Under the pieces are notes generated by a model. It searched no databases and was not told the DNA's origin. It saw nothing but the letters and a program-made list of their open reading frames with translations. Positions 12,601 through 27,600 of a stretch of DNA of 64,000 bases are shown piece by piece; positions within the stretch are counted from its first letter, which is position 1; each line of letters starts with the position of its first letter. Made by a program: the position numbers and the translations under genes. Source of the stretch: Tyto alba (taxonomy: Eukaryota; Chordata; Aves; Strigiformes; Tytonidae); assembly GCF_018691265.1 (NCBI RefSeq), contig NW_024881324.1, positions 9,489,730-9,553,729 on the forward strand, in the 5' to 3' direction.

Positions 12601-15600
12601 TATTTCAACATTTGGCAGTTAACTTCATAGACAAAATAATTCATGTTACTATAATCAAAATAACTCCTGTTACTATAACATGCTCCCATCTTTTCCTCTA
12701 CTCTCCCCACATTGTGTTTTTTTTTTTAGTGGCTTAATCCATTAATTTAACATTCACAATGTTAAGCAGCTAATTATACAAGCTTCTGGGTTTCTTTTTT
12801 CCTACATTTTCCTCCTTTGAAGGTACACTTGAAAAAAAATGAAAGAAAAAAAGTTGTAAAATAATTTTAAAATAGTCTCGTTCATTAAATCATGTTTTGG
12901 TGGTTTAGATCTGCATTAAATGCACTTAAAAGTACTGGTTTGACTTTCCTTGTCAAAGCATTTTCACAGACAAGAGTTAATTTTTAACAGAAAACTGTAC
13001 GTTCTGTAAAACTAACTTAACTGAATTGTGAAACAAGAAAGACCCCAAAAGGCTACAAGATTTACCAAAGGGTTCATCTGCAGTCTTAAGGATCAGAAGA
13101 ATAAGACTTAGGATGCATGCTATTATTTAAATTAGTATCAACAGAAAACTGTGTTTACAATGCAGCTTTAATTTCACAGCATCTCCCAACTCTTGGTAAT
13201 AAAATTCATACTGTACTATCTATAAGGTGAATAAAAGTACTTATTTCTAAAAATTCTTAAACTCATTTTGAAACCCTGAGCAAAATGTGGTTTATTTAAG
13301 TTCACAAACCCATTTTGAGTAAAGGATGGTCCAGTGCTGTTTTTGAATGTAAACAGAACAGAATTGGAATAGAACAGTTGAGTTGGAAGGGACCTACAAC
13401 AATCACCTAGTCCAACCGTCTGACCAATTCAGGGCTGACCAAGTTAAAGCATGTTATTAAGGGCATTGTCCAAATGCCTCTTAAACACTGACAAGCTTGG
13501 GGCACCAATCACCTCTTAGGAAGCCTGTTCCAGGGTTTGACCATCCTCTCAGTAAAGAAATGCTTCCTAATGTCCAGTCTAAACCGCCCCTGGTGCAGCT
13601 CTGAACCGTTCCCACGTGCCCTACCACTGGATCCCAGGGAGAAGAGCTCAGCACCTCCCTCTCCACGTCCCCTCCTCATGGAGCTGCAGGGAGCAACGAG
13701 GTCGCCCCCCAGACTCCTTTTCTCCAAACTAGACAAGCCCAAATTCCTCAGCCACTCCTCACAGGACATTCCTCCCAGCCCTGTCACCAGCTTTGTTCCC
13801 TCCTCTGGACGCATTCAAGGACCTTCACGTCCTTCTTAAGTGGTGGGGCCCAGAACCACACACAGCACTCCAGGTGAGGCCGCGCCAACGCTGAACACAG
13901 CAGGATAACCCCCTCTTTTGCCCGGCTGGTTATGTGTGTCTGATGCACCCCAGGGTGGGGTTTGCCCCCTTGGCTGCCAGGGCACACACCGAGCCTGCTG
14001 CCAGCCAGCACCCCCAGACCCCTTTCTGCAGGGCTGCTCTCCAGCCGCTCCTCCCCCAGCCTGTACTTGTGCCCTGCATTGCTCCATCACAGGTGCACAA
14101 TCCAGCATTTCACCTTGTTAAATTTCATCCGATTATTCACAGCCCAATGCTCCAATCTATCTAGATCCCTCTGCAAGGCCTCCTGTCCTGCAAGAGAATC
14201 AACAGCACCTCCCAGTTTGGTATCATCAGCAAACCAGCTAATGGTGCATTCAACTCCTGCCTCCAGATCGTCAATAAAAATACTGAGCAGCGCTGGCCCT
14301 AGAACTGAGCCCAGAGGAACACCACTGGTGACCAGTCGCCAGCCAGATGTAGCCCCATCCCCTGCAACCCTCTGAGCCCTGCCCTTCAGCCAGTTCTTCA
14401 CCCAGGGCACCACGTACCCGCTCATCCCATCACTGGGCAACTGCTCCAGGAGGATGCTGTGAGGGACAGTATCAAAACCCTTACTAAAATCCAGAAAACT
14501 ACATCCATCACCTTCCCTTCATCCACGAGGCAGGTGACCTTATTGTAGAAGGATATCAAATTAATTAGACAGGAATGTATAATGAAAAAAAAGAGTCACC
14601 CAGCTAGATGTTTAATACACTAAGAGCTATTCTGTGTGACGCAGATCCTTGAAACAAGAAAAATACAACAAAAAATACCTGCAAAATTTTTGCCTGACTG
14701 CTCAAGTGTTCTGTCAACCATATGTTTGCTTCAGCAGGAAAACACACAACCCTCTCCTCCCCTTCTCACCAAGAGCTACCCTTCCCCTGCCAAATTTTAT
14801 GAATTCTAGTATTATGAATAGACAATTTCTCTACTTTTACCCAGTGACAGCTGTGTGCAACATTCACTTTCTGACTGACGTCAGGCTCTACGCTGCAAAT
14901 CTGGTAGATCTTTCTTAATGCCTCACCACAGGTGTAGTTCCACAATTTAACTGAGAATCCATACCAGCTTTATTTTCAATTATTTGGATAATATTTATGG
15001 TAAAGAAATTATATGCTCTACTTCTCAACATTCTTGTAATTTAGCATATGGTAAAAGATGGTACAGGAAATGTAAGATGTTTGTAAACTCTGAAATGACT
15101 GTAAAATTAACTGTACTTCTAATCAAGGGATTAGCATAGAAACTTCCTGAGACATTCTGTCCGTTTTCTCATTAAAACAGCAGATGAAAACTTTGTATGG
15201 AAGAAAAACCACTCTTTTGTTCCTTCAGTTGCCTGATCTTAAACTGGCCTTTTGTGGGTTTTACTATTTAGTAAACTCAGTGTTAACCAAAATTCAAGTG
15301 ATTAAGAAACATTACTAGTTCAAATTTTTTTAACAAAAATGAAGGAAATAATGATTTACCACTGCACTATCACCAATTTCAGTGCTACCTCCAAATAGGA
15401 ATTTAGGAACATAAGGTTACAGAAGTGACAATATTTAACAATTTTCCTTCTGCTTACTTTCATCAGTAAGTATTATTTTTCTGGTCGAAATTAACATGGA
15501 AATCTGCACAGGAACTGTATGATAATTCAGTCGATATTTTTCTATTTCTGATCATTTCTGCAAGAGAAAGCTTTCCTAAACAGAAAGGTTAACATACAAC

Positions 15601-18600
15601 TTAACCCCAAGTTGCAGGACAAGCTAGAACTACTTTGTGTGTTCTAGAGTTATTGTTCTTGATTGACATATTAAGACACCACCACATAAAGATAATATAA
15701 TTCTTAACTTGAGTAATCTTCATGGTCCTGCATCTAGTTTGGGTAGAAAAGACATTTTTAGCAATTTCCACACAGCCAAGACAGCTATAATTCACGTAAT
15801 GCTAGTACTAATTTGAATTTGTGTGTATACTGTCACTGAAGTTTGGGACATTTCTTCTAACAGCTATAAAGCACAGAAAGTTGTCTACCTCAGCTTTAGA
15901 TGTTGCTGGTTCTTACCTGTTTCCGTTTGGATTGGAAGCTGGTAATATTCAGTACACTCCTGTCCACAGGCTAAGGGAGAAAAAAAAGCCTAAATATTAG
16001 AGGATGATTTTTTCCCTGAGGGTTCCATCCAACAAAAATGGGGGGGGTTTGTGATCAACTTACAGAAGACAATGGACTAGAAACAGAAGACGGAATCCTT
16101 TTAGCATCCTGTTGAAAAAACAGTGCAATAAACTAAACTGGACACTACATAAGGAAGATCTTCATCCTATACTGGCACATCTATTATGTTTTTCGAATAC
16201 ATGAAATAAAACAGATTAAAATGAGTGCCATTTACCGCCAAAGGACTTGACATCTTCTCCAATGACTGCAAGATGCGCCGTGCTGTGGAACTTGTCACAC
16301 CATAGGATTGCACACTTGCTTGTTTAGCTTTCATTTGTCTTCTTACTGGCGGCTGAAAAATCAGCATTGCAAATGTTATGATGTTTGATTTTTAATTAAA
16401 CATGCGTGTATTTTATGCCTTGTATCTGCATTGATGAAATAACCAATACTGTCAAGATGACACAGAAGGCGGCACTCATTGGGCATTCGAGCCATGAAGA
16501 AGAAAATATACTTTACTGACTTTATCCAAGTTTAAGTGGGGCCCCACACATCTTTCACATGGGATAAAGGAACAAAAGTAATACTTAAATGTAAAAGGTC
16601 ATAAAAGGGAAGATGTTAGGCCTGTAGGATCTCTGAAGCAGTAATCAGGAAAACAGAAGTGAAGCAAAGGCTTGTGCTGCAGAAAGTAGTTTCAGTAACA
16701 AAGCCAATCTCAGAGATTCATGATGGTGTAAGTGTACCATCTTAAAACCAATGTATACAGTCATCATCAAGAATTTCTAGTTTTACTTCTCTGTTTCCTG
16801 CCTTCCCCCAAGATTACAGCTGACTGCAGATTTTTTACTCTGTTTAAGATGATAAAGATCTGATTTAAACTGTTACAGATCTAAGCATATTACACTGAAA
16901 AAAAAATAAACTGTTTTATTTGCACCACACGACTTTGAATATAATTCAAAAAAACTTCTTTCAGTGTGACTACATTTTTTAAAAAATTATGTTAGGCCCT
17001 TCACGTAACCACATGATGTGTTTACCTTGCTGCTATGTGAAGACAGGAAGCAGACCATACAGCACGTAAAAAACACAAGCAAGACTCGACATAATCCACA
17101 GCATGCAGCAACAAGCAAGATAGTCTCTCCTTTAAAAGCCTAGTATTTTGGTTATTCTTTTCAGCATCATCCACATTTATTTTGTAAAAAATAAAAATAG
17201 CTGACCAAAGAGGACTTCTATCTTATAGGAAGTTTTAAGTGTTCCGAAGTTGTGATTTAACACCAAGCCAGAACAAACCACAAGTTTTCAAGGTTTCCTC
17301 TAAGTCAGGAACTTGTAGGTCCCCTTGTTCCATGGCAGAAATGGACTGCCAGAATAGGCCCAGCAAACTCTTATTTCCAGTTCCTTAAATAAAGTTCAAC
17401 TTTCTACTTTTTTTTTTTTTTAATAAAGGTCATTTTGATTTAGACACATTCAAACTGAGCCAAATTTTATTGACTTTCTTTTAGATTCAACTCTAGCTCC
17501 TGAGAATTGTCAGCATTTTTAATCCGCTGGTTCATTTTAGAACACAAAGAACTCTTAGGGGGGCAAGTAACTCTTCTGAAGAGCTATGTGAATGATATTA
17601 AAATAGAAAACATTTTATTGTTTATCTTGAGATTGCATTTAGGACTGCATGACTCCCTCTAGGTAACAGAAGGGCAAAGGAACAGTAAAGTTGCCTTTCA
17701 GATACTACTATAGTAAAGAGTGCACAGTTTTATAAAATATATTCATAGCATGAGTGTAGGCATGCTTGTGTAAGACCTACAGACAAGTATCAGGCAGGTG
17801 GTTTTTGCTATTATAAACACAAGTTTTCAAAGTTATGCCATCGCTGATTTTATTTATGTGTTATTTTAACATAATACAGTCAGAGGCAGACAATGGCAGA
17901 AAATGGAGTTTTTTGAAAGATTTAACAACAGAGGAAATCCAACTAAAAACAACTGGCCAGATCATAAGATGCAATTGTCATTCTTATACACTGACAAATA
18001 TTTCTACGTACACTGTTAAAAAATAATTTTAAAAGAAATTGTTCTTTTCTACTCATGTAGGCTGAGAGGGCAAAATAGGAACTGTTGCCCCATTTTCAGC
18101 TCCCTGCTCACAGCTCTTTTAGCAGTGCTACCCCTTCTGTATTTCAATTACATTTCCCCTCACACCACGGTACTGTTCTCATACCTGGTAAGGAGCAATT
18201 CGCGCTTTTGTCTCCCTTGCTGCTGCAGCTGCACCACCGTAAGTGGTCTTTCCAGGGTAAAATGGAGAGTCCCCAAGTTGGCTTGTCTTAAAGACAGAAG
18301 TGTTTCCAAGTGACTACAGAAAGGTATTATGATAAGAGGTTAGTAAAATGGCTACATATTCAAATGGATTAAAATTAATACTGTACAGTACTTACAGGAG
18401 AGGGAGATCCAAAAGCAGATAAATTGAATGCAGGTTTTTTAGAGCTAGCTGCAGGATGCTGCGAGAGGGAATGAGATCTTTCAGCCTCTGTGGACCACAG
18501 CAGCGGTGCTGAAGTATTTTTTGAAACTGTGATATCTGCCAAAATGACACATGCTGTATGTAAATGCCTTGTGTACATAGAGAACTTCAGTATTAAAGAT

Positions 18601-21600
18601 CACACTAACTCCAGAGTTCTTTAATACAGAAGAGAAAGTCTGACAGAATGAAAACGTCTCCTAACACATTTCTCCAGCACTGTAACCTTCAGAGTTCTTC
18701 AAACAGATCAATTTCACATATGGTATGAAAATCAAGTATCAAATCTGAACTTGAAATCTGTTCACAGAACTGCAAATACGTTACCTTTCAGTAATCTTTC
18801 AAAAGCATGCACAACAAGTGAACAGTATGCTTCCAATGAAGAGCAACTTTATTTTTTCTTCTTTCACAGTAAGATAAAACAAAACTACATAAACACTGAT
18901 GCATCTATAATGATACAAAGTCTTTCCTATGTTGATAAAGAGTTGGAGGCCAGCATAGATCAGAATGCACAGATTTTAAAAGGGAAACATTCCCCAAAGA
19001 CTGAACTAACAGAGTTAACGACCTGTTTTCCATGTATGTTTTATGGAAACACACCAGAAAGTTCTAGCAAACTCAGTTTATATTGTTAAACCCTGGCAAC
19101 ATCTACTCTGAATTTTAAAAATATGTTCTCCAGAGAACATATTTTTATATGCTGAGCACGCCTCCATCCCTGTTTATATGGGAGACTAGAAAACACTGCA
19201 AACCTGCTGTTTGCCCTTTCTCACTGAGATCACCTAGGTCCCCATCTACATCAATACAATGCATAGGGTTTGGGGGGTTTTTTTTGGTTTTTTTTTTTTT
19301 TTTTTTGGTTTTTTTTTTTTTTTTTACTTTTAAATGGTGTACATTCCTGACTGAATTCAGCAAAAGACATAGCAGTACTGCCAACTGATGCCTTCTAATA
19401 TGAAAGTCCAAAAACCAGGCCAAAACTTGTTCAGAGTACTTCGTTTATTGACTCCTGGTGAAAACACAGGAAAACATCTTGTGATTCTATTTTTCACATG
19501 TATTTATTCACATTTAACCATCTGTCAGTCACTCTTCCTTCTAGGCAATCAACCTAGCTGTCAAGCTACAGCAAGTCATCTTCAGCTCCTACTATCCCAG
19601 TTCAAGATTTGCAGATAACCTAGCTAAACTTGTGTTTAGCAACACCAAGTCTTTGTAACATCCAGGTCTCAAATGGATTCCAAACCATGGGTATATTAAA
19701 AAGGTGAAAGAATTATCTACTTCTAAAATACTAAAAATTAAATTTAATTCTAACATCTAAAGCTGACATTCACCTACTTTATTTACTAAGGTGACGCAGA
19801 ATATTCAAAAATGCAAAGTACTTCATGTTACCAAACAATCAGAGAACATGAAAGTTACCTTTATCAGACGCTCTAGAGGAGAAGCCACTAGTTGTTGAGA
19901 TGTTATCATCATCATGCTGAGAGGTAGAATCTTTTATTTCTTTTACAAGAGACAGTCCAGGACTGCCAATGCCAAGTGAAGAAGATGTAGAGGGCTGACA
20001 GTGTGGTACTGTGGAATCCAACATGGTACAGTTCAAATGGCTCCGATGGAGAGAGGGCCTTGTTAACACATCTGAGAAGTTCAATGCAGATCTACTCGTG
20101 GATGGTTCTAAACAAGGAGGAGACAATTAGCTTTCCCATAGGCAAGCTCACAGAAGCCAAAACCTGTTTTCTGTCAACAATCATGCTATTGCCAAGATCT
20201 AAACACAAAAATAGAGAAGCCAAATTTAACTTCTTCCTCACCCAGATAGGGTTTCATCTGTCTTACTACAACAGCCATACTGCTTGCAATACTAAGGATT
20301 AATGTCACATTAAGAAGCAGTTAACAATGAGGTTTTACAACATCAAATTCTGACCCCACGTCAAGTGCTCTAACACCTCTAACACTGGGCCTTTCACTAA
20401 ATCAAACGTGTAAATTCCTTCTTCTGCAGATAAAGCTGGCAATAAGCTTTCCAAGATTTGAGACTACATGGCAAGTTACAGACAACTCTGCAGTTTATAT
20501 AAACTTGCAACAAAGATTATGTTAATCTGAATACGTAACAAGAAAATGTGTATTTGCAGAGATTTTGGGGGCAGTTCTACCATTATCAGGTCATGCTGCA
20601 GGCAAAACATTATCACCTATCCATTAACTTTTGATGTTTTGTCACAAAGGAGAAGCAAGCATTGTGGCCTTAGCTGCAAGATGGGCATTTCTTCCTCATG
20701 AACCAAAGGGTCTCATGAGCTGCCAGTGTCCTACAAGAGGTGGTCTCACAGCTCCAACTTGCCACATGAATGAACAGCTATTAGTGCATATCTTGCCTGA
20801 TATCCATGTAAGTCCAGTCTCTCCCAGGAATTCTAGGCATGTACATGACTCTGAGTCACTATCCTCTTGATATTTGCACTGAAGCTTAAACTAGCTAGTT
20901 CAATCTTCATAACCATCCCAGAACTAGTAATTAGTTCTCCAAAGCACTGGTAGATTTTTAGGACTCGTCCTTGAGATAAAGAAAGTGTTATCAGGCTGAA
21001 GGCCGACCAAACAAAGGAATACAGGTTCCAGCACATTGGTACCTCAGAGCTGAAGAAACAGGCTTTCTAAAATTAGAATAGTAATAATAATTTAAAAATC
21101 TTATAAACTGTAGCAAAAAAGATTGGTCTACAACATCCACAGACTGCAACACAAGCCACTAAAGGTTCTAGGGTGTCCATCTGCTCCTGATTTCTTGGAG
21201 CTAGAAAGTTTGCTGTGCAGCTGTTCTTACTGAAAGGTCCTTTCACGCAGTTCTTCAGGAAAGCCAACACGTGTTCCTCATTCATGAAGACCTTCTCTAT
21301 TCCTGTATCCAAACTTATTTTCAAGCTACACAGAAAGCAATAAAGCTCCTTATTTACCATTACATGACATTGGTGACAAAGGTATTTCCTCATTAGTTTT
21401 CACTCTGCCAACAACAGAAGCAACTGACTTTCCACACAGATGGTTATGTAAGTGTGCTCAGACAAAACTTCTCTATTAAAAATTAAGTTCCACGAAACTG
21501 CTAATTTAAAAGAAACTCAAATGAGAGCATATGCAAATTTACAGAGGGGAACTACAGAAAGAGAGGCACAGATATAAAACACAGGTTAGTACTTTATATG

Positions 21601-24600
21601 GTAGAGTAAGGGGTTGCAAATTTCTTTGTCAAGGGTCCAAACAGGTTTTCAAAGACCCCAGGTAAGCCTTGCACACATCTGAATGTTACCAAATACTTCA
21701 AAAAGAATAATGTCATAAACCAAGCTCCCCAGTTCTGCATTAAACTAGCAAGGAACTTTATCAAATTGATTGAAGAAGCCCAAAGGAGAAGGGGGGGCAA
21801 TCAGGACAGGAGAAGGAATTTTCCTCTGCCATTCTAGCATCTAGTCTTTTGTTTTGAGGACAACAAACCAAATTAATGTTTTTATTGCCTTAGGCAATTA
21901 GATAGACTTTTATTCCAGAACTTTTTAAAATAAAATATAATCCAGCACACTTGCAAATTAATATTAACAATATTTTGCACCTGGCTAACTGACTACCTGA
22001 AGTTAGCTGATGACTTCCAAGAGCTGTAAAACAACCTCCAGTATGTTTCGCAATTATGTTTACAGTTTTGAGCTAAGACAGTTTCGCAAACAGTTGTTGG
22101 GGGTTTTTTGTTTGGTTTTTTTGGGGCATTTTGGTTTTGTTTTGTGTGAGAGCTTTTTGGTTGTTGTGTTGTTTTTTGGTTTTTTTTTTTTTTTTTTAAT
22201 TCTGTCAAAATGCTCCTTCTAGATTCCCTTAGAAATTCAGATTCAAAACTAGAAATCTGTGAATAAATACAGATGGCCAGAATACTAAACGATTTTTCAC
22301 ATACCTTCTAAATTAATTCTTGCTGATTCAGGCGTGACTCTCCCATCAATCACTATGCTATCTTCATTTGCATAATCATGGTGATAGTTTTCTGGATTCT
22401 CTTCCTGGTTTGTAGATTCACTTGTACCTACATATTCATCTTCACTTTTATTGAAATACTTCTGTAACCATCCTGGGACAATGTTTTTCACTGATTCTGT
22501 CACTCTGCTAATGATTCCCTGCTTGAAAGAAAAAACATTTGTTAATGACAGAAACAAAGTCAGCAGCATATGCTGGGGTGCAACCTTGCAGAGACCTTGA
22601 ATATAGACATTAGATAACAAACATTCAGAACAAGAATAAGATAGAGGGCATTCATCCTTGACAGAGGATCTCTATACTTCTGGGACTGGGACACGCATGA
22701 CAGAAATTCACCTAACATTGATTTACTACTAACCTATCGGTTTCTGCACTTCCCAGCGACCTTGGCAATGTTCAGAATTCTGAAATTTCAGCCAAAGTTC
22801 ACCAGAGGCTTGTCAAGTCACAAGGTCATCAGGAAGTTCTATTTCTAAGTAACTCCTGATGTACATACTTTTGACAGCTCCTCCTCCTCACGCCTTCACT
22901 TGAAAAAACATCAAAAACAGAAGCTCAGCAGCTATCTACAGTGATAGTGACTGCTAAAATCAATGAACTTGAATATTTCTGATTTTTCTAATGCTGAACT
23001 GCAGTAACAACATGTATAAAAAAACCCCACTGTTATGCTTTGAACAGTCAGGGTATCCTGAAAGAAATCCTGTAAAAAAACAGCTTCAGTTGAATAACAG
23101 ATGCTTCACTACAGGACTGTCAAATAGATCCATTTTGATCAAATTTAATTTCATGGTACGTTAAGTTTTGGATCTCCAAACCTTAATATTCCACTGAATG
23201 TACTGAATACATCAAAGCCATTTCCATTTTGACATTTACCAATTATTCGCAATGCTTACATTCGATGTTTAAGAAATACTTATTTACCATTTTGTTTTAG
23301 GCAGTCACTTGCTCCCCATCATGCCCTCAAAATTTCAACACACCTTTCTGTTAAATCTCAACCCTGCGCAGCAGATCGCTTACAGCTTGGAACTCCCTCC
23401 CTCTTACACTGACTGCAGCCACAGAACCAACCAGCTGCTAAACTCTGCAAGCAAACGTGAAAGCTAACTCAGCAATTTCAACACTTGGGAAACTGAAAAG
23501 TAAGAAAACTTAAACAGATTTTTGCTGAACTCCGTTGTCAGTTGCTAACATGTATACCAAAGGCTCTGTCAAGGTACTTTGATATTTTTCTGGGTTTAGG
23601 CAAAAAAATTTTCTAGTAAAAATTATCATTAAGGTGTAGAAAATTGAGAATATTCTTTGAACATATAATAGTTACAGTATAGTAAACAATTCGGAAACAA
23701 GAACTCTGCTGTATTCAACTTTCTTTAAAAATTTAGCACACAGATAGACACCCATATCACTTATTCAAGTCTTTTATACACGATAATGCAAACACTAACA
23801 AATTAGAAACCCTTGAATCTGGAGTTAAGAGGGGGGTGGGGAAAGAGGATGAAGGGAAGGTAGAAAACAAAAAGCCTTTTCACAGAAAGAAAGTCGTCTT
23901 AATTTACAATTTGACATTTTTCATAATGACCTGTAATTTAATCTTGTCCTTGCACAAAGACAGAATAAATATCCAGGGACAATTTAAACCAGAGAGAATA
24001 CAGTGTAATAAACACATCCATCACAATTACCACACCAAGATGCACACAAGTATGCCATGTTCAGGATGTTGCTGCTCTTCTACATAAACACTAAGCCTCA
24101 GCTTTCCAACAAAAACTAGTATCTGCATTTAATGCCAGAGTTCACAAACAGTACAGTGCACAGTACCAACAAAAAGGCAGTCCCTACTCTATCCCCAGCC
24201 CCTCATTTCCACCTTTGTCTTTGACACACTGTCCCCCTTTTTTGGGGCAAATATTTTGCTGCTATGAATAAAAGCATATCAGGAACATGCAGGAGTTAAA
24301 AGTTGCCAAAATGATAAAATGGTCAGGACACAAACTGCATCCAAGGCAATGCACTTTCCAAAAAGCTAAGCACTACTGCATTCAGTATTGATAGAGAGTT
24401 TCTCCATCAGAGAATAGATATTACTGGCCATAAAATAGGCCTGTATCATTCTCTTGCTGAAGAAATCCTCCCAGGACTGAAAGCTACCCGAGACTAAAGA
24501 CAGAAGAAGTCGTAGGCATCCAGAAGAGTAAACACCCAATCATTAGTAATCCAAATGAGTAACTGGAGAATCTAGCTAGACTAATAATTAACTAAGATGA

Positions 24601-27600
24601 CATTTTACCATCCATATCTAAAACCACACTGGTTTGATCCTTCCTTGCATATATGGCAGCCTCACTAGCTGTCTCCACATCAACAGCCCTTTAAGACTAA
24701 GCTGGGTAACAAAGGGTAACTTCCCAAACCAATCCAGGAGCTGGAACTCATTCAGCACAGCCGTACTGCAGCAAGGACTAACAGCCTGCTCCATCTGGCT
24801 TAGGCACAGTGGAAGACAAGAAGCATAGTTTTATGCTCCAGAATACTGCTGGCTTAGTGACAAAGCAAGGAAAGGCAAAATACACGGAAATGCACCTTCA
24901 TTTTCTGTCTGCAAAATGAAAATATTGATTAAAAGCACTGTGAAAGAACTATGCAGGCATTATGAACGAGCCATCATCAAACACAGATCTTGCTACCTAC
25001 ACCTTAAAAGTAAGCCACACACCCCAGGTCTGTCCATTCAAACCCCCCCCCCCCTCAAAAAAAAAAAGAAAAAAAAGAAAATGAAAATTTTCTTATGGCA
25101 TCTCCCACCTGTCCATCACAGCTAAAGGCAAATCAATAAAGCACCGTAGCTGGATTCCCATCCAGTCAGGCAGTTAAGGTACCACTGACCAACTACACTT
25201 TTACACACACGCTCTCCATATTCTTGCTAGGACATTTCAGCAAAAAGTGTCATGCCTCGTGCTGTCTTTAAAGCTGGCATTTTAATCTTATCCTAACTAC
25301 GTTTTCTTACTCTTCCACTTCAGCACATGTGCTTGGACACCCTCTCTCTCTCCCTCTCCTGCACATGCAACACAAGCCTACCCTGCCAGCGGCAGAGCCC
25401 TCTCCCACTACTGCTCCTGTGCCACCAGCCCTGCACTTTGTCCGTCCCAGGTTCCCTGGCACTACCATCTCCCTACACAGGCATCATTAATCCTTCTAGA
25501 AGGCTGACAAGGATACCACACATCTCACTGATGCAGACGGATCTTTGGAGGTGAAATACAAGAGACAAGGCACAAAACAACTCTATCAGGCTTATTCCTC
25601 CAGCAAAATCTGAACGGACTGCTCAGATCCCAATCTCCTTGTGCCACAATTACGTACTAGCCCCTTCCTGAACACCTATGCCAAGCAGGCTACTGTACAA
25701 AAACTCTTCTAGTGCCCAGCCCCAGGTTAGGAGCAGAGGAAGTGGCACTGGCACGCAGCTTTAACGCTCATAACTCCTCATTTCTACAGGCTACAGAGGC
25801 ACCAAACTTAATATCATGAAAAGGCAGAAGATGCTATGGGGCAAACCCGACTGCGTGTAGCAGCGTTTTAGTTAGTGAATGTGTTTTAGTCCTTAACTGA
25901 CTGATTTCAGCAGTTTGAGAGCTGTTGTCAGTACCAACAGTCGTCTGCTGATCTTAAATGCACTCATAATCTATTCTCATCCTAAAGTATTAGCAGGAAA
26001 GCAGAGCAAAACAAACAAAAATCCACTGAAAAGATCCAGTAGCTTTGGAATAGGTATTTACAACAGAGTTTGAAATTCTGTGCATCACCCTGAGTGTCCG
26101 CAGCTCTGCTAGATATATCTAAGTCTATGTATACAAACACCACAGCAACAGTAACTACAGTTACGGTTACTCAAGGCATTTTGCCTTGAGATGCAACTCT
26201 AAGCAAAAGAGAGGTACCTAGAAATACTAACCACTAAACAAACAGGTATCATAATTTACTATTTGAAAATACTGTTTCTTCAAAGGATTTATATAAAGAA
26301 AGAAAAATCAATGGGTTATGGTCACAGTTTGACTTCCAAACTTAAAAGCAAGTTATTTCTGGGCCAAAAATATTTACAGAATAGGGCAGTTTTCCCTGCT
26401 CATAAGGGTCTTTCACTTAGCACGGGTGCTGGGGCGGGGGGGGAAGTGCTGGCAGGAATAATCAGAAATGATGCATTACTGGAAAACAGCTATTTTTGTA
26501 ATTGAGTTGATTTCAGTCCGAGACGCTTAAGTAAATCCCACTATACAACACAGGACGTACTAAAAAAAATTATATAAAGGTCATACACTAAGTTGAATTT
26601 GTCAGAGATACCAAAAACACAACTGGATATAAGAGCTAATTTTGACTTCACTGTATGCACACCTCTGAAAAGCATCAAGTTTTTACCTTCAGGCCTCTCA
26701 GAGATTTCTTTGCTTCCCATTTCAAAGTTCAAGTTATTAAAATATATGAATCAGTAAGTCCTTAAAAAGAAAACCTGCACCTGACAGTGAAGATCACGGA
26801 GACAGAGCAGATCAATCTAACCACTTCCACTCATCAAAAAGGAATTTTCATGCTCTCTCCATCCCCCACGGTTACCTCATGCCAGCTCTGGCGCATAGCA
26901 GGCTACTCTCCGTACTAGCTGAATTCATTAATCTGGCAAAAAGTACATGTTTCTCTGCTGGACTAATGAGTTCAACTGGCTCAGTGCACCAGGAACGGCC
27001 CAAGAGAGAGAGCAAGATCAGGCAGCCAGGAAGAGAGGAAGAAGAAACAAAAACTTCTCCCTTCTTTTAACCATCCTGTGTCCGTACTGCCATTAAAGAG
27101 ATTGTCCCTTTCTCCTCTTCAATTCACCCTCCCCTCGTGCTGCCCCTAGCACATATATGCAGCCAAGTGACAAGCTGTAGCAGCGCTCTATAAAACAAAT
27201 CCAGCCAAAAATTTGTCTACAGACTGTGACGGGGAGGACTACCCCTCAGGGGCACCAGGTCGCTGGTCCAGCTCAGCGTGCGGCTGCACAGGTGCTGATG
27301 CAAAAGCAGGAACAGAAATGGGAACATGACATGATTGTCTCTTGCAGCAGCAGACCTAGACTGGCTTAGACTAACTCTGCTTTTTCTATTTAGGGAGTGG
27401 TTTCAATTTGGATGTAGGACAGCAGAGTTTGATATTTCATTTAGAAAAAAGACAATAAAACTTATGACTTAATATGAACAATATGTTACAGGAATGTCAT
27501 TAATTATGCAACACGCAGAAAACAATAATTTTATTTAAGGCAAATGGACTAGTTCAGATTTATTTCTAAAAATCATGAAGAAGGGATTATGATACCAGAT

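Noticed and set aside
13537..14375. Several plus-strand frames of 67-137 codons
   Set aside because: Antisense readings of the CR1 reverse-transcriptase region.
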